From Leptolinea sp. (GTDB taxonomy: Bacteria; Chloroflexota; Anaerolineae; Anaerolineales; Anaerolineaceae), in the NCBI GenBank assembly GCA_012798535.1, contig JAAZMZ010000023.1, positions 93,344 to 157,343 of the forward strand: a stretch of 64,000 nt of DNA, written 5' to 3'. Under the pieces are notes generated by a model that was not told where the DNA came from, did not search any database, and saw only the letters and a list, made by a program, of their open reading frames with translations. The position numbers and the translations under genes were made by a program. Below are positions 1 through 9,459 of this stretch, piece by piece; position 1 is the first letter of the stretch; the number at the start of each line of letters is the position of its first letter.

Positions 1-2723
1 TGACCGGCGCTGAAATCCGCCAATCATTTATTGATTTCTTTACCGAAAAGAACCATACTTTTGTTCCATCATCATCTCTGGTACCGGGAGGGGATCAAAC
101 ACTCCTGTTTACAAATGCCGGAATGGTGCAATTCAAGGAAGTCTTCCTGGGTACGGATAAAAGGCCATATCGACGGGCAACCAATTCCCAGAAATGTATG
201 CGCGTTGCCGGGAAGCACAATGATCTGGATGATGTCGGACGAGATGACACCCACCATACATTCTTTGAAATGCTGGGTAACTGGTCATTTGGCGATTACT
301 ATAAAGACGAAGCCATTCAATGGGCATGGGAATTATTGACTGAACGGTGGGGATTGGATAAATCCGTTCTCTGGACCACCTGTTTCAAAGACGAAAAGAA
401 TGAGATCCCAACGGATGAAGAAGCAGCCAGCACCTGGCGAAAACAACCGGGAATTGATCCTACCCATGTTTTGTATTTCGGCCGTAAAGAAAACTTCTGG
501 GAAATGGCTGAAACAGGTCCGTGTGGGCCCTGCAGCGAAATCCATATCGATCTTGGTCCGAAATTCTGTAACCGGAAAGATGAGCCTGGACATGTCTGCT
601 CGGTGAACGGCAATTGCAGACGATTCATGGAATTGTGGAATCTCGTTTTTATTCAATACAATCGAATTAATGCGAAACAGCTTGATCCACTGCCTGAACG
701 GCATGTGGATACGGGAATGGGATTGGAACGTATCGTATCTGTCATGCAGGGGGTAGATTCGAATTACAAAACCGATTTACTCTCACCGATGTTGGATGAA
801 GTACAGCGATTAACCGGGCATTCATCAGGAGAACGAAGCGCAAATTTGACTCCATATCGAGTTGTGGCAGATCACGCTCGGGCAGCCACCTTCCTGATAT
901 CGGATGGCGTTGTACCTGGAAATCTTGGACGAAATTACATCTGCCGGATGATCATTCGACGTGCGGCTCGTTTTGGAAGCAAAATCGGTTTAAATGAACC
1001 GTTCCTGGCAAAAATCGCTGACCAGGTTATTAAGAATTATCAGGCTGCGTATCCTGAGCTGGGGAAAAATCGAGAGACAATTCTGACGAGTATCACCCGC
1101 GAGGAGGAACGATTCCAGCGCACTGTTGAAACCGGATTGAGTGTTCTGGAAGACCATTTGGCGGAAATGAAATCAGAAAAGAAGAGAGTGCTGGATGGCG
1201 CTGTGGTTTTTGATTTGTATGCAACACATGGCCTGCCTCTTGAAATAACACGAGATATCGTCCGCGAACAAGGATTTGAAGTGGATGAGAACGGTTTCCG
1301 GAAAGCCATGGAAGAACACCGCCTGGCTTCGGGAGCGGGAAAAGTCTTTGGAAAGATGGGTGGCGAAGATGTGGATATTTACAGGGATATCCTCGAAAAA
1401 CTTCAATCAGAAAAACTCCTGGGACCGCAGGGAGTGGCCTACGATCCTTATTCTACATTTGATGTTGAAGGAAAGATTCTGGCGCTTGTACACAACGGTG
1501 AAGCCGTAAACTCAGCAGCCATTGACGACGATGTTGAAGTTGTGCTTCCAAGAACCTGTTTCTATGTGGAATCCGGTGGGCAAGTTTCCGACACAGGACT
1601 CATACGATCGATGGAAAATGGTAACTGGGAAATTGAAGTAACCGATACCCGTAAACCGGCGGCCGGGGTAATTATTCATGCAGGCAAAGTTAAAAAGGGA
1701 AAGCCGCAGGTGGGTGATGCGGCTGTGGCTGAGGTTGACCTGGAACGACGGTGGGATATTATGCGCAATCATACGGCCACACACCTGCTTCATTCGAAAC
1801 TTCGGAAAGTTCTGGGGAATCATGCCCGGCAGGCGGGTTCTTTGGTGGCTCCGGATAGACTGCGTTTCGATTTTACTCACCCGGATGCTCTGACCTCCAG
1901 TCAGTTGGAAACCATTGAACGCATGGTGAATGAAGAGATCCTGGAAAACTACCGGTTGAAGATCACCACAAAAGCATTGAATGATGCAATTTCCGAGGGC
2001 GCAACAGCTTTGTTTGGCGAAAAGTATGGTGATGTTGTACGGACCATTGCCATAGGCGGTGATACCCCGTTTTCCTATGAGTTATGCGGTGGAACACATG
2101 TTACGGAAACCGGAGATCTGGGCAGCTTTTTGATCGCGAGTGAAGGAAGCGCGGCCGCCGGGATACGCCGCATCGAAGCTGTAACCGGCCGCAAAGCCTA
2201 TGATCTTATTCAGAAACGTTTCAGGGATTTAAAAACATCCGCGGCTCTGTTGAATGCACCGGTGGATGAAGTCACGGCAAGAATTCAGAACCTGATGGAA
2301 CAATTGGATGAAGAGAAAAAAGAAGTTGCCAGAATCCGTCAGGAAATGGTGGGCAATGCCTTCTCTAAACAATTGGAAAAAGCTGAAATGATTGCCGATG
2401 CTGCCGTTCTGGCCGTGGAACTTCCTTCGGCAGACGCTGATACGTTAAGGAATATGAGTGATCAATTCAGGGATAAATACAAAAGTGGTGTATTTGTAGC
2501 CGGAAGCATAATAGAAGGCCGCCCTCTACTGATTGCCTCTGTCACAGATGATCTGGTGAAGAAGCGGATCAATGCCGGTGAAATCGTGCGTACCATCAGT
2601 AAGGAAATTGATGGAAGCGGCGGTGGAAGGCCAAATCTGGCACAAGCAGGCGGAAAGAACCCCGCCGGTTTACAGAAAGCCCTTGAACTGGTCATGCCCA
2701 TCGTTAAATCAAAACTTGGATAA
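1..2723 (+). CDS. alaS: Alanyl-tRNA synthetase (first base of ATG outside the window)
   Basis: Charges tRNA-Ala with alanine in the cytoplasm and edits mischarged tRNA. The reading frame is open from the first bases: positions 1-2 are the TG of the start codon and codon 2 begins at 3 (TGAEIRQSFIDFF), so only one base is missing. The protein is about 907 aa, normal for the family. The order is N-terminal class II catalytic domain, editing domain with zinc-binding HTATHLLH at residues 591-598, SYELCGGTH with Cys near 696, a coiled-coil stretch, and a C-Ala domain ending in GGGRPNLAQAGGK. A strong hairpin terminator follows, so it ends its transcription unit. Identification is certain; an internal ATG at 123 is not the start because the conserved N-terminus lies upstream. 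Confidence 0.97.
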   Translation, partial: TGAEIRQSFIDFFTEKNHTFVPSSSLVPGGDQTLLFTNAGMVQFKEVFLGTDKRPYRRATNSQKCMRVAGKHNDLDDVGRDDTHHTFFEMLGNWSFGDYYKDEAIQWAWELLTERWGLDKSVLWTTCFKDEKNEIPTDEEAASTWRKQPGIDPTHVLYFGRKENFWEMAETGPCGPCSEIHIDLGPKFCNRKDEPGHVCSVNGNCRRFMELWNLVFIQYNRINAKQLDPLPERHVDTGMGLERIVSVMQGVDSNYKTDLLSPMLDEVQRLTGHSSGERSANLTPYRVVADHARAATFLISDGVVPGNLGRNYICRMIIRRAARFGSKIGLNEPFLAKIADQVIKNYQAAYPELGKNRETILTSITREEERFQRTVETGLSVLEDHLAEMKSEKKRVLDGAVVFDLYATHGLPLEITRDIVREQGFEVDENGFRKAMEEHRLASGAGKVFGKMGGEDVDIYRDILEKLQSEKLLGPQGVAYDPYSTFDVEGKILALVHNGEAVNSAAIDDDVEVVLPRTCFYVESGGQVSDTGLIRSMENGNWEIEVTDTRKPAAGVIIHAGKVKKGKPQVGDAAVAEVDLERRWDIMRNHTATHLLHSKLRKVLGNHARQAGSLVAPDRLRFDFTHPDALTSSQLETIERMVNEEILENYRLKITTKALNDAISEGATALFGEKYGDVVRTIAIGGDTPFSYELCGGTHVTETGDLGSFLIASEGSAAAGIRRIEAVTGRKAYDLIQKRFRDLKTSAALLNAPVDEVTARIQNLMEQLDEEKKEVARIRQEMVGNAFSKQLEKAEMIADAAVLAVELPSADADTLRNMSDQFRDKYKSGVFVAGSIIEGRPLLIASVTDDLVKKRINAGEIVRTISKEIDGSGGGRPNLAQAGGKNPAGLQKALELVMPIVKSKLG

Positions 2724-2728
2724 ATGTG

Positions 2729-2767
2729 AAAAAGCCCCGGTCATTGCAAAGATCGGGGCTTTTTTTG
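2729..2767. terminator. Bidirectional Rho-independent terminator between alaS and pepA
   Basis: The sequence shows AAAAAGCCCCG, a short A/T-rich interior, then CGGGGCTTTTTTT. The GC-rich stem is flanked by an A-run on the left and a T-run on the right, so it can stop transcription from both converging genes. Confidence 0.85.
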
Positions 2768-2778
2768 TGTAACATACG

Positions 2779-4218
2779 TTACTTAATCCTTTCAATTGTC
2801 TCAAGTAACAGACGAATACCAAAACCTGTAGGGCCCTTACCACACCAGGGTTTTTCTTTATCCGTATCAGCGACAGCGGCGATATCGAGATGCGCCCAGG
2901 GAATCTTATCAGAAACGGATTGTTTCAAGAATGTGGCGCCTACGATTGTCTGTGCTTCGCGAGGGCCAGAATTCTTCATATCGGCCTCATCACTCTTAAT
3001 GAGATCAAAATATTCTTCATCCATAGGCAGGCGCCACACTCTTTCGCCTGTAGTCTCTCCAACTGCGCAGATGGCATCGGCCAACTCGTCAGAATTGGAT
3101 AAAAGACCGGCTCTGAATGTTCCCAGGGCGATTTTGACACCGCCCGTGAGGGTAGCCATATCAACGATGGCTTTTGGTCCGTGTTCCTTTTGCGTATAGG
3201 CAATAGCATCAGCCAGAATCAATCTTCCTTCCGCATCTGTCGATACAATCTCTACAGTATGACCTGAAAGCAAAGTAAGAATGTCGTCCGGGCGATACGC
3301 CTCACCGGAGATCAAATTCTCAGCCGTGGGGATAACAGCAACAAGGTTGACTTTCATCTGCAGCCTGGATGCGGCTATCAAAACAGCCAGTACTGAAATT
3401 CCTCCGGCTTTATCGAATTTCATACCCTGAATGGATTCTGCACCTTTAAGGGAATAGCCGCCACTATCGAAGGTTATGGCTTTGCCTACCAGAGAAATGG
3501 GGGAGGCATTACCGTTGCCATGATATTTGACAATGATCAACCGTGGTTTCACAGAACTTCCCTGGCCCACAGCCGCGATTCCACCGGAACCCATGGAAAC
3601 AAGTTCGGGATATTCAATAATCTGACAACCTAATCCATACGCTTCAGCCAGAACACGGATACGCTCCTCCATCAATTGAGGATTGACCACATTCCCCGGT
3701 TCATGAATCCAGTCCCTCGCCAGGTCCACAGCTTCACCCAGAATGGAAGCACGTTTGATCTCGCTATCCAACTTCGGAAGAGCCGCATGAGATTTTATAT
3801 AAATCCATACCTTTTGCCGTTCTTTTTTATTTCGGGTGATATATCGATCAAACTTGAATCCTCCAATACAGAATCCTTCAAGTAACGCACGAAGAATCTG
3901 GTCATCCCCGGAGAATTGAGGTTGAGTAAGATCACAGCCGATCTTCTGGAGGTTGTGAGATATGCACCAGCGGGCGAAGGATGCGGACGCTTTACGATAC
4001 GTGTCAGGCTGAACTTTTTCCTTTTCTCCGAGCGAAACAACATAACGCCGCGTATTTCCCTCGGATGAAACAGAGACAGATCCGAGCTTCTTATCAGTGG
4101 CAACCGTCATGTCTAGATTTTCGGCGTATTCAAAAACCAGTTCTGGTAATTCTGCCGGCAGTGACTCTAGAGCCTCCAATTTTATGCGGGCTTCTGTGAT
4201 AATTTCATTGATTTTCAT
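2779..4218 (-). CDS. pepA: Leucyl aminopeptidase (M17 family)
   Basis: Removes N-terminal amino acids from peptides in the cytoplasm using two metal ions. At 479 aa the length is normal for M17. Metal and catalytic residues of the family can be placed: Lys246 and Asp251 (VGKAITFDSGG), catalytic Lys258, Asp269 (MKFDKAGG), and Asp328, Glu330 and Arg332 in STDAEGRL. The family usually has NTDAEGRL, so Asn to Ser is a mild change. The C-terminus has the family's GPTGFGIRLL. The start ATG overlaps the stop of the upstream metallophosphoesterase (ATGA), so the pair is translationally coupled. Its place with a DJ-1 protein suggests protein and peptide turnover. Identification is firm; substrate range is unknown. 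Confidence 0.93.
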   Translation of the reverse strand: MKINEIITEARIKLEALESLPAELPELVFEYAENLDMTVATDKKLGSVSVSSEGNTRRYVVSLGEKEKVQPDTYRKASASFARWCISHNLQKIGCDLTQPQFSGDDQILRALLEGFCIGGFKFDRYITRNKKERQKVWIYIKSHAALPKLDSEIKRASILGEAVDLARDWIHEPGNVVNPQLMEERIRVLAEAYGLGCQIIEYPELVSMGSGGIAAVGQGSSVKPRLIIVKYHGNGNASPISLVGKAITFDSGGYSLKGAESIQGMKFDKAGGISVLAVLIAASRLQMKVNLVAVIPTAENLISGEAYRPDDILTLLSGHTVEIVSTDAEGRLILADAIAYTQKEHGPKAIVDMATLTGGVKIALGTFRAGLLSNSDELADAICAVGETTGERVWRLPMDEEYFDLIKSDEADMKNSGPREAQTIVGATFLKQSVSDKIPWAHLDIAAVADTDKEKPWCGKGPTGFGIRLLLETIERIK

Positions 4219-5369
4219 TTTGCATCCTTATGATTTATTCCTGTGATTTCCCAGACGACAATTTCCGGCGGGCAAAGAAAACGAACACGCGGAGCGGATA
4301 ATCCTTCCAGTCCAAGTCCGCGAATAATATACAAGACTAATTTCCCTAAGGAATATCTTCCGGATTGAAATTTCAATCCGTAAAGCGAACCAGTAAAGAG
4401 CGGGCCTGTCAAAGGCAGACAAACCTGACCCCCGTGTGTATGGCCGGAAAGTTGGAGGTCAACTTGCCCGTCCGTGATAAGTGGCGCGATATCAGGAGAA
4501 TGATGAAGCAGAATACGAAACCCGGAAGGGGTTGTTTTCAGAAGCTCATTCAAACGGGGAGCATCCTTATGGGGAGCATGGGTGCATTCCAATCCGATCA
4601 CCTGCAAGGTTCCACCATTTCCATCCAGAAATACGACAGCATCGTTTAATAGCCTAACGGGCGTTTCATCGAGAAGATGCGGAAAATTCTCCGGCAGATC
4701 CACGGCAGGACTGCCACTTACACCAAATATTCCGAGAGGTGCGCGCCATTCACGAAGGACGGCTTTTAAATCAGACCAGGCTTGCGGATTGCGGATCGAG
4801 GAAAGACTGAGATAGTCGCCGGAAAATAGAATGGCATCAGGGGAAATATCACGGATCAAACCATTCAACTTCTCTTCTCGTATGGATAATCGTTCCAGAT
4901 GAAGATCCCCAATATGCAGAATGGCAAACCGTGACGCAGGCGGCAATTTATTCGTTTCTATCTTCTGCCGGGTTACTGAAATGCGATAAGGTTCAAACCA
5001 GAAGGCATATATCTGAAGTATGCATCCCAGAATTTGCAGTGGAATCCAGATGATAGGCGCCGTGAATAGTACGGGAAGTATGCGGAACAAAGCGAGGAAG
5101 AAAACCTGGGGTTTTACAGGGCCGTACGATCTATGAAATTTGGGGAGAAGCGAGATGGAAATCCAATCGAAGAGTATAAAAACGAGAAAAATCAGGCAGA
5201 ATAATCCATTCGCGAGATATCCCAAAAAGGAAAGAGCTACCATTAAAAAGAAAAACAGGGCTGAAGGAATTTCATCCAAAGCCATGGTTTTATGCAAAAG
5301 CACATCAAACAGATTACCTGTCTGACCGGGAAAAATTTCCCGATCAGAAAAATCTTTAGCTTCGATCAC
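4215..5369 (-). CDS. Membrane-anchored calcineurin-like metallophosphoesterase with a degenerate GNH motif
   Basis: A 384-aa protein with about three hydrophobic segments (roughly residues 36-70 and 90-122), then a YkuE-like metallophosphoesterase domain. Metal-site motifs are partly present: GDLHLE (Asp155, His157), SGDYLS (Asp185), LLHHSP (His289/290) and SGHTHGGQ (309-314). The usual GNH[DE] motif is replaced by VSGSP at about 217-221, and the second Asp of GDxxD is absent. It may therefore have altered activity or none. It starts with GTG, which overlaps the stop of the DJ-1 gene (GTGA), and its stop overlaps the pepA start. Related proteins act on phospholipids or nucleotides at the membrane face; the substrate here cannot be read from sequence. 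Confidence 0.82.
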   Translation of the reverse strand: MIEAKDFSDREIFPGQTGNLFDVLLHKTMALDEIPSALFFFLMVALSFLGYLANGLFCLIFLVFILFDWISISLLPKFHRSYGPVKPQVFFLALFRILPVLFTAPIIWIPLQILGCILQIYAFWFEPYRISVTRQKIETNKLPPASRFAILHIGDLHLERLSIREEKLNGLIRDISPDAILFSGDYLSLSSIRNPQAWSDLKAVLREWRAPLGIFGVSGSPAVDLPENFPHLLDETPVRLLNDAVVFLDGNGGTLQVIGLECTHAPHKDAPRLNELLKTTPSGFRILLHHSPDIAPLITDGQVDLQLSGHTHGGQVCLPLTGPLFTGSLYGLKFQSGRYSLGKLVLYIIRGLGLEGLSAPRVRFLCPPEIVVWEITGINHKDAK

Positions 5370-5923
5370 TTCTTTGTATTTTCCCCTTGCGCCGGTTGAG
5401 CTTTATTTGCGAAAGCCTGGACCAGTTCCCGGCAAAAATCGGGAATATCCGCTACCACCCGGCCAAATACCACATTTCTGCTGCGCAAAGCCGGTAAATT
5501 CTTCCAATTCGCTCCGGCATTGACCATGTCATCTCGGATGCCTTCACTGCCAGTCGCATCAAGACCGCTTACAATCCCGGCGCTAATACCCACAAGACCC
5601 GCATGACAGATCATACCGATGATCTTCTCCTGGTGATAGAAATCCGCGACAAAGCGTTTTACAGATTCGTACCGCCTGATCTTATCAGGTGCCCAGCCTC
5701 CTGGAATGACCAGGCCATCATATTCGCCGGCATCCACGTCATCGAAGCCAATATCCGCCGTTGCTGAAAGATTATTCTTACCACGGTATGTCTCACCGGC
5801 GGTGATTCCGGCTACGATCACATCTGCTCCGGCTTCCTGCAAACGCATTAATGGAACCCAAAACTCCAGATCTTCAAAACCCGGGCCAACAAGAAAAAGG
5901 ATATGCATGCCATCCAATTCCAT
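5366..5923 (-). CDS. DJ-1/PfpI family protein (glutamine amidotransferase-like fold)
   Basis: A 185-aa single-domain protein of the PfpI/YhbO type. The probable nucleophile is Cys106 in MICHAG, with the acidic partner Glu17 in GPGFEDLE; the family signature continues with GISAGIVSGL and DDMVNAGANW. Members act in protein and glyoxal-damage repair or as small hydrolases; which applies here is not shown. The ATG has an AGGAG site just upstream. It is first in the three-gene unit with the metallophosphoesterase and pepA and lies downstream of the gcv terminator, so it probably has its own weak promoter or lives on read-through. Confidence 0.88.
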   Translation of the reverse strand: MELDGMHILFLVGPGFEDLEFWVPLMRLQEAGADVIVAGITAGETYRGKNNLSATADIGFDDVDAGEYDGLVIPGGWAPDKIRRYESVKRFVADFYHQEKIIGMICHAGLVGISAGIVSGLDATGSEGIRDDMVNAGANWKNLPALRSRNVVFGRVVADIPDFCRELVQAFANKAQPAQGENTKK

Positions 5924-5940
5924 GATGAACTCCTGATGAG

Positions 5941-5971
5941 AAAAATTAGGGAGGCTGATGTACAGCCTCCC
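5941..5971 (-). terminator. Rho-independent terminator of the gcv operon
   Basis: Read on the minus strand, a perfect 9-bp stem (GGGAGGCTG / CAGCCTCCC, 5949-5971) with a 5-nt loop is followed by TAATTTTT. It lies 7 nt past the gcvPB stop and separates the glycine cleavage operon from the DJ-1 gene. Confidence 0.85.
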
Positions 5972-5978
5972 TGTTATT

Positions 5979-7445
5979 TTACTCTGCTTTTTCCGGCAGC
6001 CAGCAGCAAAGAACCAAATCTTTGGCCGCCTTCACTTCATCCAGCCTGCGGATGGGAGTTTTATGCGGTGCTGTCAATAGAAGTTCCGGTTTCTCATGGG
6101 CTTCTCTGGCGATCGCCAGCATGGCTTCGGCAAATGCATCCAGAGTCTGAATGCTTTCTGTCTCTGTCGGTTCTATCATTAAAGCTTCGTGAACGATCAA
6201 CGGGAAATAGTTGGTTGGCGGATGGAAATCATAATCCATCAGACGTTTGGCAATATCCAGCGCGTGAACATCAGGAACGTCAGGAAAGATACCTTCAAGA
6301 ACAAATTCATGCATACACACGCGGTCATAGGGTAATTTATAGGCTGATCTGATCTTCGATAGCAAGTAATTTGCATTCAACACAGCCAGCTCGGACACAC
6401 GCCGTAATCCATCTGCGCCATGCATCATGATGTAAGTATAGGCGCGAACAAACATACCGAACTGCCCATTAAAAGCTTTCACCCGCCCAATGGATTTTTC
6501 CGGTTGATAGAACCCAAAAAGTGGAGGCATTTCATCATCGCCTTCCTCAATGACAGCCACCAGAGGGCCGGGAAGGAATTCTTTTAATGCTTCGCAAACA
6601 CCCACAGGACCAGAGCCGGGACCCCCACCACCATGCGGGGTTGAAAAAGTCTTATGCAGGTTGAAGTGCATAACATCGATGCCTAGGTCACCCGGACGGA
6701 CAATTCCGAGAAGAGCATTCAAATTGGCACCGTCGCCATATACCAGACCACCGGATTTGTGCACGATATCTATTACCTGCAGGATGTTTTCATCAAAAAG
6801 ACCCAGCGTATTCGGATTGGTCAGCATGATGCCTGCAACTGTATCATCACACGCGGCCTTCAAAGCTTCCAGGTCTGCATTCCCGCGGGCATCGGTTGGA
6901 ATACCGACAACCTCAAAGCCGATCATGGCAGAACTGGCCGGATTGGTGCCGTGAGCGGAATCGGGGATGAGCATCTTGGTGCGTTTTGTATCTCTCCGGG
7001 ATTGATGATACGCGCGGATGATTGTGACTCCGGTAAATTCGCCCTGCGCTCCGGCAGAAGGCTGCAGCGAGACACTCGCGAAACCGGCGATCTCCTTCAG
7101 TAGTTCCTGGAGGTTATACATGAGGGCGAGGTTGCCCTGAATGGACTCAATGGGTTGAAGAGGATGGCTGAAGGCAAAACCTGGCAATCGGGCCATAGCT
7201 TCATTCACCCGCGGATTGTATTTCATGGTGCAGGAACCCAGAGGATAGAATCCTTCATCAACGGAATAATTCAGGTGAGATAGATGCATGTAATGCCTGA
7301 TGACATCCACCTCAGACAATTCTGGAAGAGGGATATCTTTCCGCACGAAACCGGCCGGGAGTTCGACAGATGGAACATCAGCATCTGGGAATTGCACACC
7401 CGGCCGACCGGGAGAGGATAATTCATAAACAGTCTTCTCAGTCAT
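5979..7445 (-). CDS. gcvPB: Glycine dehydrogenase (decarboxylating) subunit 2, P-protein C-terminal half
   Basis: The PLP-carrying half of the glycine cleavage P-protein. It decarboxylates glycine and passes the aminomethyl group to lipoyl-GcvH. At 488 aa it matches the split P-protein found in many Gram-positive and deep-branching bacteria. The PLP lysine is Lys265 in FNLHKTFSTPHGGGGPG; PDSAHGTNPAS near 161-171 is a conserved cofactor segment. The ATG at 7445 lies 8 nt inside the end of gcvPA, consistent with coupled translation and 1:1 assembly of the heterotetramer. It is the last gene of the riboswitch-controlled operon. Confidence 0.96.
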   Translation of the reverse strand: MTEKTVYELSSPGRPGVQFPDADVPSVELPAGFVRKDIPLPELSEVDVIRHYMHLSHLNYSVDEGFYPLGSCTMKYNPRVNEAMARLPGFAFSHPLQPIESIQGNLALMYNLQELLKEIAGFASVSLQPSAGAQGEFTGVTIIRAYHQSRRDTKRTKMLIPDSAHGTNPASSAMIGFEVVGIPTDARGNADLEALKAACDDTVAGIMLTNPNTLGLFDENILQVIDIVHKSGGLVYGDGANLNALLGIVRPGDLGIDVMHFNLHKTFSTPHGGGGPGSGPVGVCEALKEFLPGPLVAVIEEGDDEMPPLFGFYQPEKSIGRVKAFNGQFGMFVRAYTYIMMHGADGLRRVSELAVLNANYLLSKIRSAYKLPYDRVCMHEFVLEGIFPDVPDVHALDIAKRLMDYDFHPPTNYFPLIVHEALMIEPTETESIQTLDAFAEAMLAIAREAHEKPELLLTAPHKTPIRRLDEVKAAKDLVLCCWLPEKAE

Positions 7446-8787
7446 GGGGATTCTCCCGCAAGATTTCTACAAAATAATCAATATCGTCTTTTGAATTCAT
7501 CTCGGTCACAGCGATAAGCATGGATTTCTTCAGAGAAGGAAAATCCTTTCCCAGCTCATAGCCGCCAAGAATCCCGTGTTCCAGAAGGTGAGAATTCAAC
7601 TCGGAGACCGGAATAGGACATTCAATCATAAATTCGTTAAAGAAGGGCTGCTCGGTCTTTACTTTATATCCGGGGATGGAAGCGATTTGCCCAGCGGCAT
7701 AATGCGCCTTTTGATAGCATAGTTCCGCAATTTTCCTTAATCCCTGCTTGCCGACAAGAGAAAGATAAACAGCCGATGCGAGAGCCATCAAACCTTGATT
7801 GGTGCAAATGTTGGATGTGGCTTTCTCTCTTCGAATGTGCTGTTCACGGGCCGTCAGGGTGAGGACATAACCGCGTTTACCATCCTGATCTACAGTTTCG
7901 CCAACCAGACGTCCGGAAATCTTACGAACAAGTTCTTTTTTCGTGGCAAACAGACCGAGATATGGCCCGCCCATAGAAAGGGGAATACCAAGAGGTTGGC
8001 CTTCGCCGGTCACGATATCTGCGCCAAAATCAGAGGGTGGCTTAAGAAGACCAAGGGCGATGGGATTGATCGAAACAGCCACCAGAGCGCCTTCTTTATG
8101 TGCGACATCCACTAGCTTCGTATAGTCATATATTCTACCTAAGAAGTCAGGATATTGCACCAAAACAAGAGCCGTACTCGAATCGATCAACTCAATCAAT
8201 TTATCCGGAGATTCACGAAGATTATTCTCTGCGTCGCCGACAATTTCGAGGTCGGAGAAACCCCGGGTGTAGGTACGAATGGTTTCTCGATATTGGGGAT
8301 GTAGAGCAGGTGAAACTACCATCTTCGGACGTTTCCCACGGAAATGGGCGTGTGCCAGAATGACAGCTTCCGCGGCAGCGGTTGCTCCATCGTAATGAGA
8401 CGCATTACAGGCATCCATACCGGTCAAATTGGCAATCATTGACTGATATTCAAAGATTGCCTGCAATGTGCCCTGAGAGATTTCTGGCTGATAGGGTGTA
8501 TAGGCAGTAAAGAATTCGCCACGGCTGATTACAGTGTCAACGGCAGCTGGGATAAAGTGATTGTAGGCACCGGCTCCCAGAAAACAGAGCATATCCTTTA
8601 CAGAACCATTCCCACTGGCCAGATCACCCAATTCGGCCGTGATTTCCATTTCTGTCTTTGCCGGAGGTAGGTCCAATTTGGGGAATCTGAATTTCTTCGG
8701 AACAGCTTCGAACAGTTCCTCAACCTTTTTTACCCCGACCGCGTGCAGCATCTCGTCCCGTTCGGAACTGGTATGCGGGGTGAACAT
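7438..8787 (-). CDS. gcvPA: Glycine dehydrogenase (decarboxylating) subunit 1, P-protein N-terminal half
   Basis: Pairs with GcvPB to form the active P-protein of the glycine cleavage system. The 449-aa sequence has family segments such as FLGAGAYNHFIPAAV, YTPYQPEISQGTLQ, ASHYDGATAAAEA and SNICTNQGLMAL. The start is taken at the ATG at 8787, which shares one base with the gcvH stop (TGATG) and has GGAG upstream; a TTG one codon earlier is less likely. It contains no PLP lysine, as expected for this half. Confidence 0.95.
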   Translation of the reverse strand: MFTPHTSSERDEMLHAVGVKKVEELFEAVPKKFRFPKLDLPPAKTEMEITAELGDLASGNGSVKDMLCFLGAGAYNHFIPAAVDTVISRGEFFTAYTPYQPEISQGTLQAIFEYQSMIANLTGMDACNASHYDGATAAAEAVILAHAHFRGKRPKMVVSPALHPQYRETIRTYTRGFSDLEIVGDAENNLRESPDKLIELIDSSTALVLVQYPDFLGRIYDYTKLVDVAHKEGALVAVSINPIALGLLKPPSDFGADIVTGEGQPLGIPLSMGGPYLGLFATKKELVRKISGRLVGETVDQDGKRGYVLTLTAREQHIRREKATSNICTNQGLMALASAVYLSLVGKQGLRKIAELCYQKAHYAAGQIASIPGYKVKTEQPFFNEFMIECPIPVSELNSHLLEHGILGGYELGKDFPSLKKSMLIAVTEMNSKDDIDYFVEILRENPHD

Positions 8788-9179
8788 CAATGGCTCCGAT
8801 CTTTCAGGAATTTTTCATAGTCCGCGGCGGTCATCAAACCATTTAACTCCGCTGGATCTGACATCTCCAGCTTTAACATCCAGGCCTTTCCATAAGGATC
8901 GGTATTTACGAGCTCGGGTGTCTTTGAAAGATCTTCATTTACGGCCACGACTTTTCCAGAAACAGGGAGATTCACGTCAGCGGCGGCTTTCACGGATTCG
9001 ATCGTGGCACAGGTTGTCCCTTTTTTAGCCGAATCACCTTCAGCCAGGACAACCTCAACAAAAACAACATCGGAGAGTTGTTCCTGAGCATAATCCGAAA
9101 CACCGATAGTAGCGGTTTTGCCTTCTACTTTGACCCATTCATCTGTGGCGGTGTATTTATAATCGGCAGGTACATTCAT
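8787..9179 (-). CDS. gcvH: Glycine cleavage system H protein
   Basis: The lipoyl carrier that shuttles the aminomethyl group between P, T and L proteins. At 130 aa it has normal length. The lipoylated residue is Lys64 in ESVKAAADVN, preceded by the typical ATIESV. The start ATG has an AAAAGGAG site upstream. It is the first gene after the tandem glycine riboswitch and is coupled to gcvPA. The aminomethyltransferase gene gcvT, often in the same operon, is absent here and must lie elsewhere if the system is complete. Confidence 0.96.
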   Translation of the reverse strand: MNVPADYKYTATDEWVKVEGKTATIGVSDYAQEQLSDVVFVEVVLAEGDSAKKGTTCATIESVKAAADVNLPVSGKVVAVNEDLSKTPELVNTDPYGKAWMLKLEMSDPAELNGLMTAADYEKFLKDRSH

Positions 9180-9227
9180 GGTAATTCTCCTTTTAGATTT
9201 GGGTTTTTAACACACAACAGGTTCAAC

Positions 9228-9404
9228 CAGATAATCTCTGTCTTTAACCTGAGAGATTCGTTGCAAATACAACTTGCCCCTTCGGTGGAAATACCCTTTC
9301 CAGAGGAGATCACAGAGGGGTCCTTTTACCTGAGAGATTCATCCACGTTTCTGAAGCGTCGATTTGCCCCTTCGGTTCCGTAAAACGGCCTCTTCCCCGC
9401 TGCA
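9228..9404 (-). ncRNA. Tandem glycine riboswitch (two aptamers)
   Basis: On the minus strand the conserved core ACCGAAGGGGCAA followed by AATCTCTCAGGTA-AAGGAC occurs twice: aptamer 1 about 9404-9310 and aptamer 2 about 9308-9228. The second copy has CACCGAAGGGGCAAG and GAATCTCTCAGGTTAAAGAC. The copies lie close together as in cooperative glycine riboswitches, 5' of gcvH. No clear terminator stem was seen between aptamer 2 and the gcvH ribosome site, so an ON-switch acting on translation or a cryptic terminator is possible. Family identity follows from the paired conserved cores and the gene it controls. Confidence 0.95.
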
Positions 9405-9450
9405 TCCATTATTCATCTGTCATCCCCCACAACAACTGCTGATTAAGTTC

Positions 9451-9459
9451 ATTATATCA
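9451..9459 (-). promoter_or_regulatory. Extended -10 promoter for the riboswitch-gcv operon
   Basis: The minus strand reads TGATATAAT, an extended -10 element (TGn plus a perfect TATAAT at 9456-9451), about 45 nt before the first aptamer. No good -35 hexamer is seen at 17 nt, as is common for extended -10 promoters. Confidence 0.55.
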
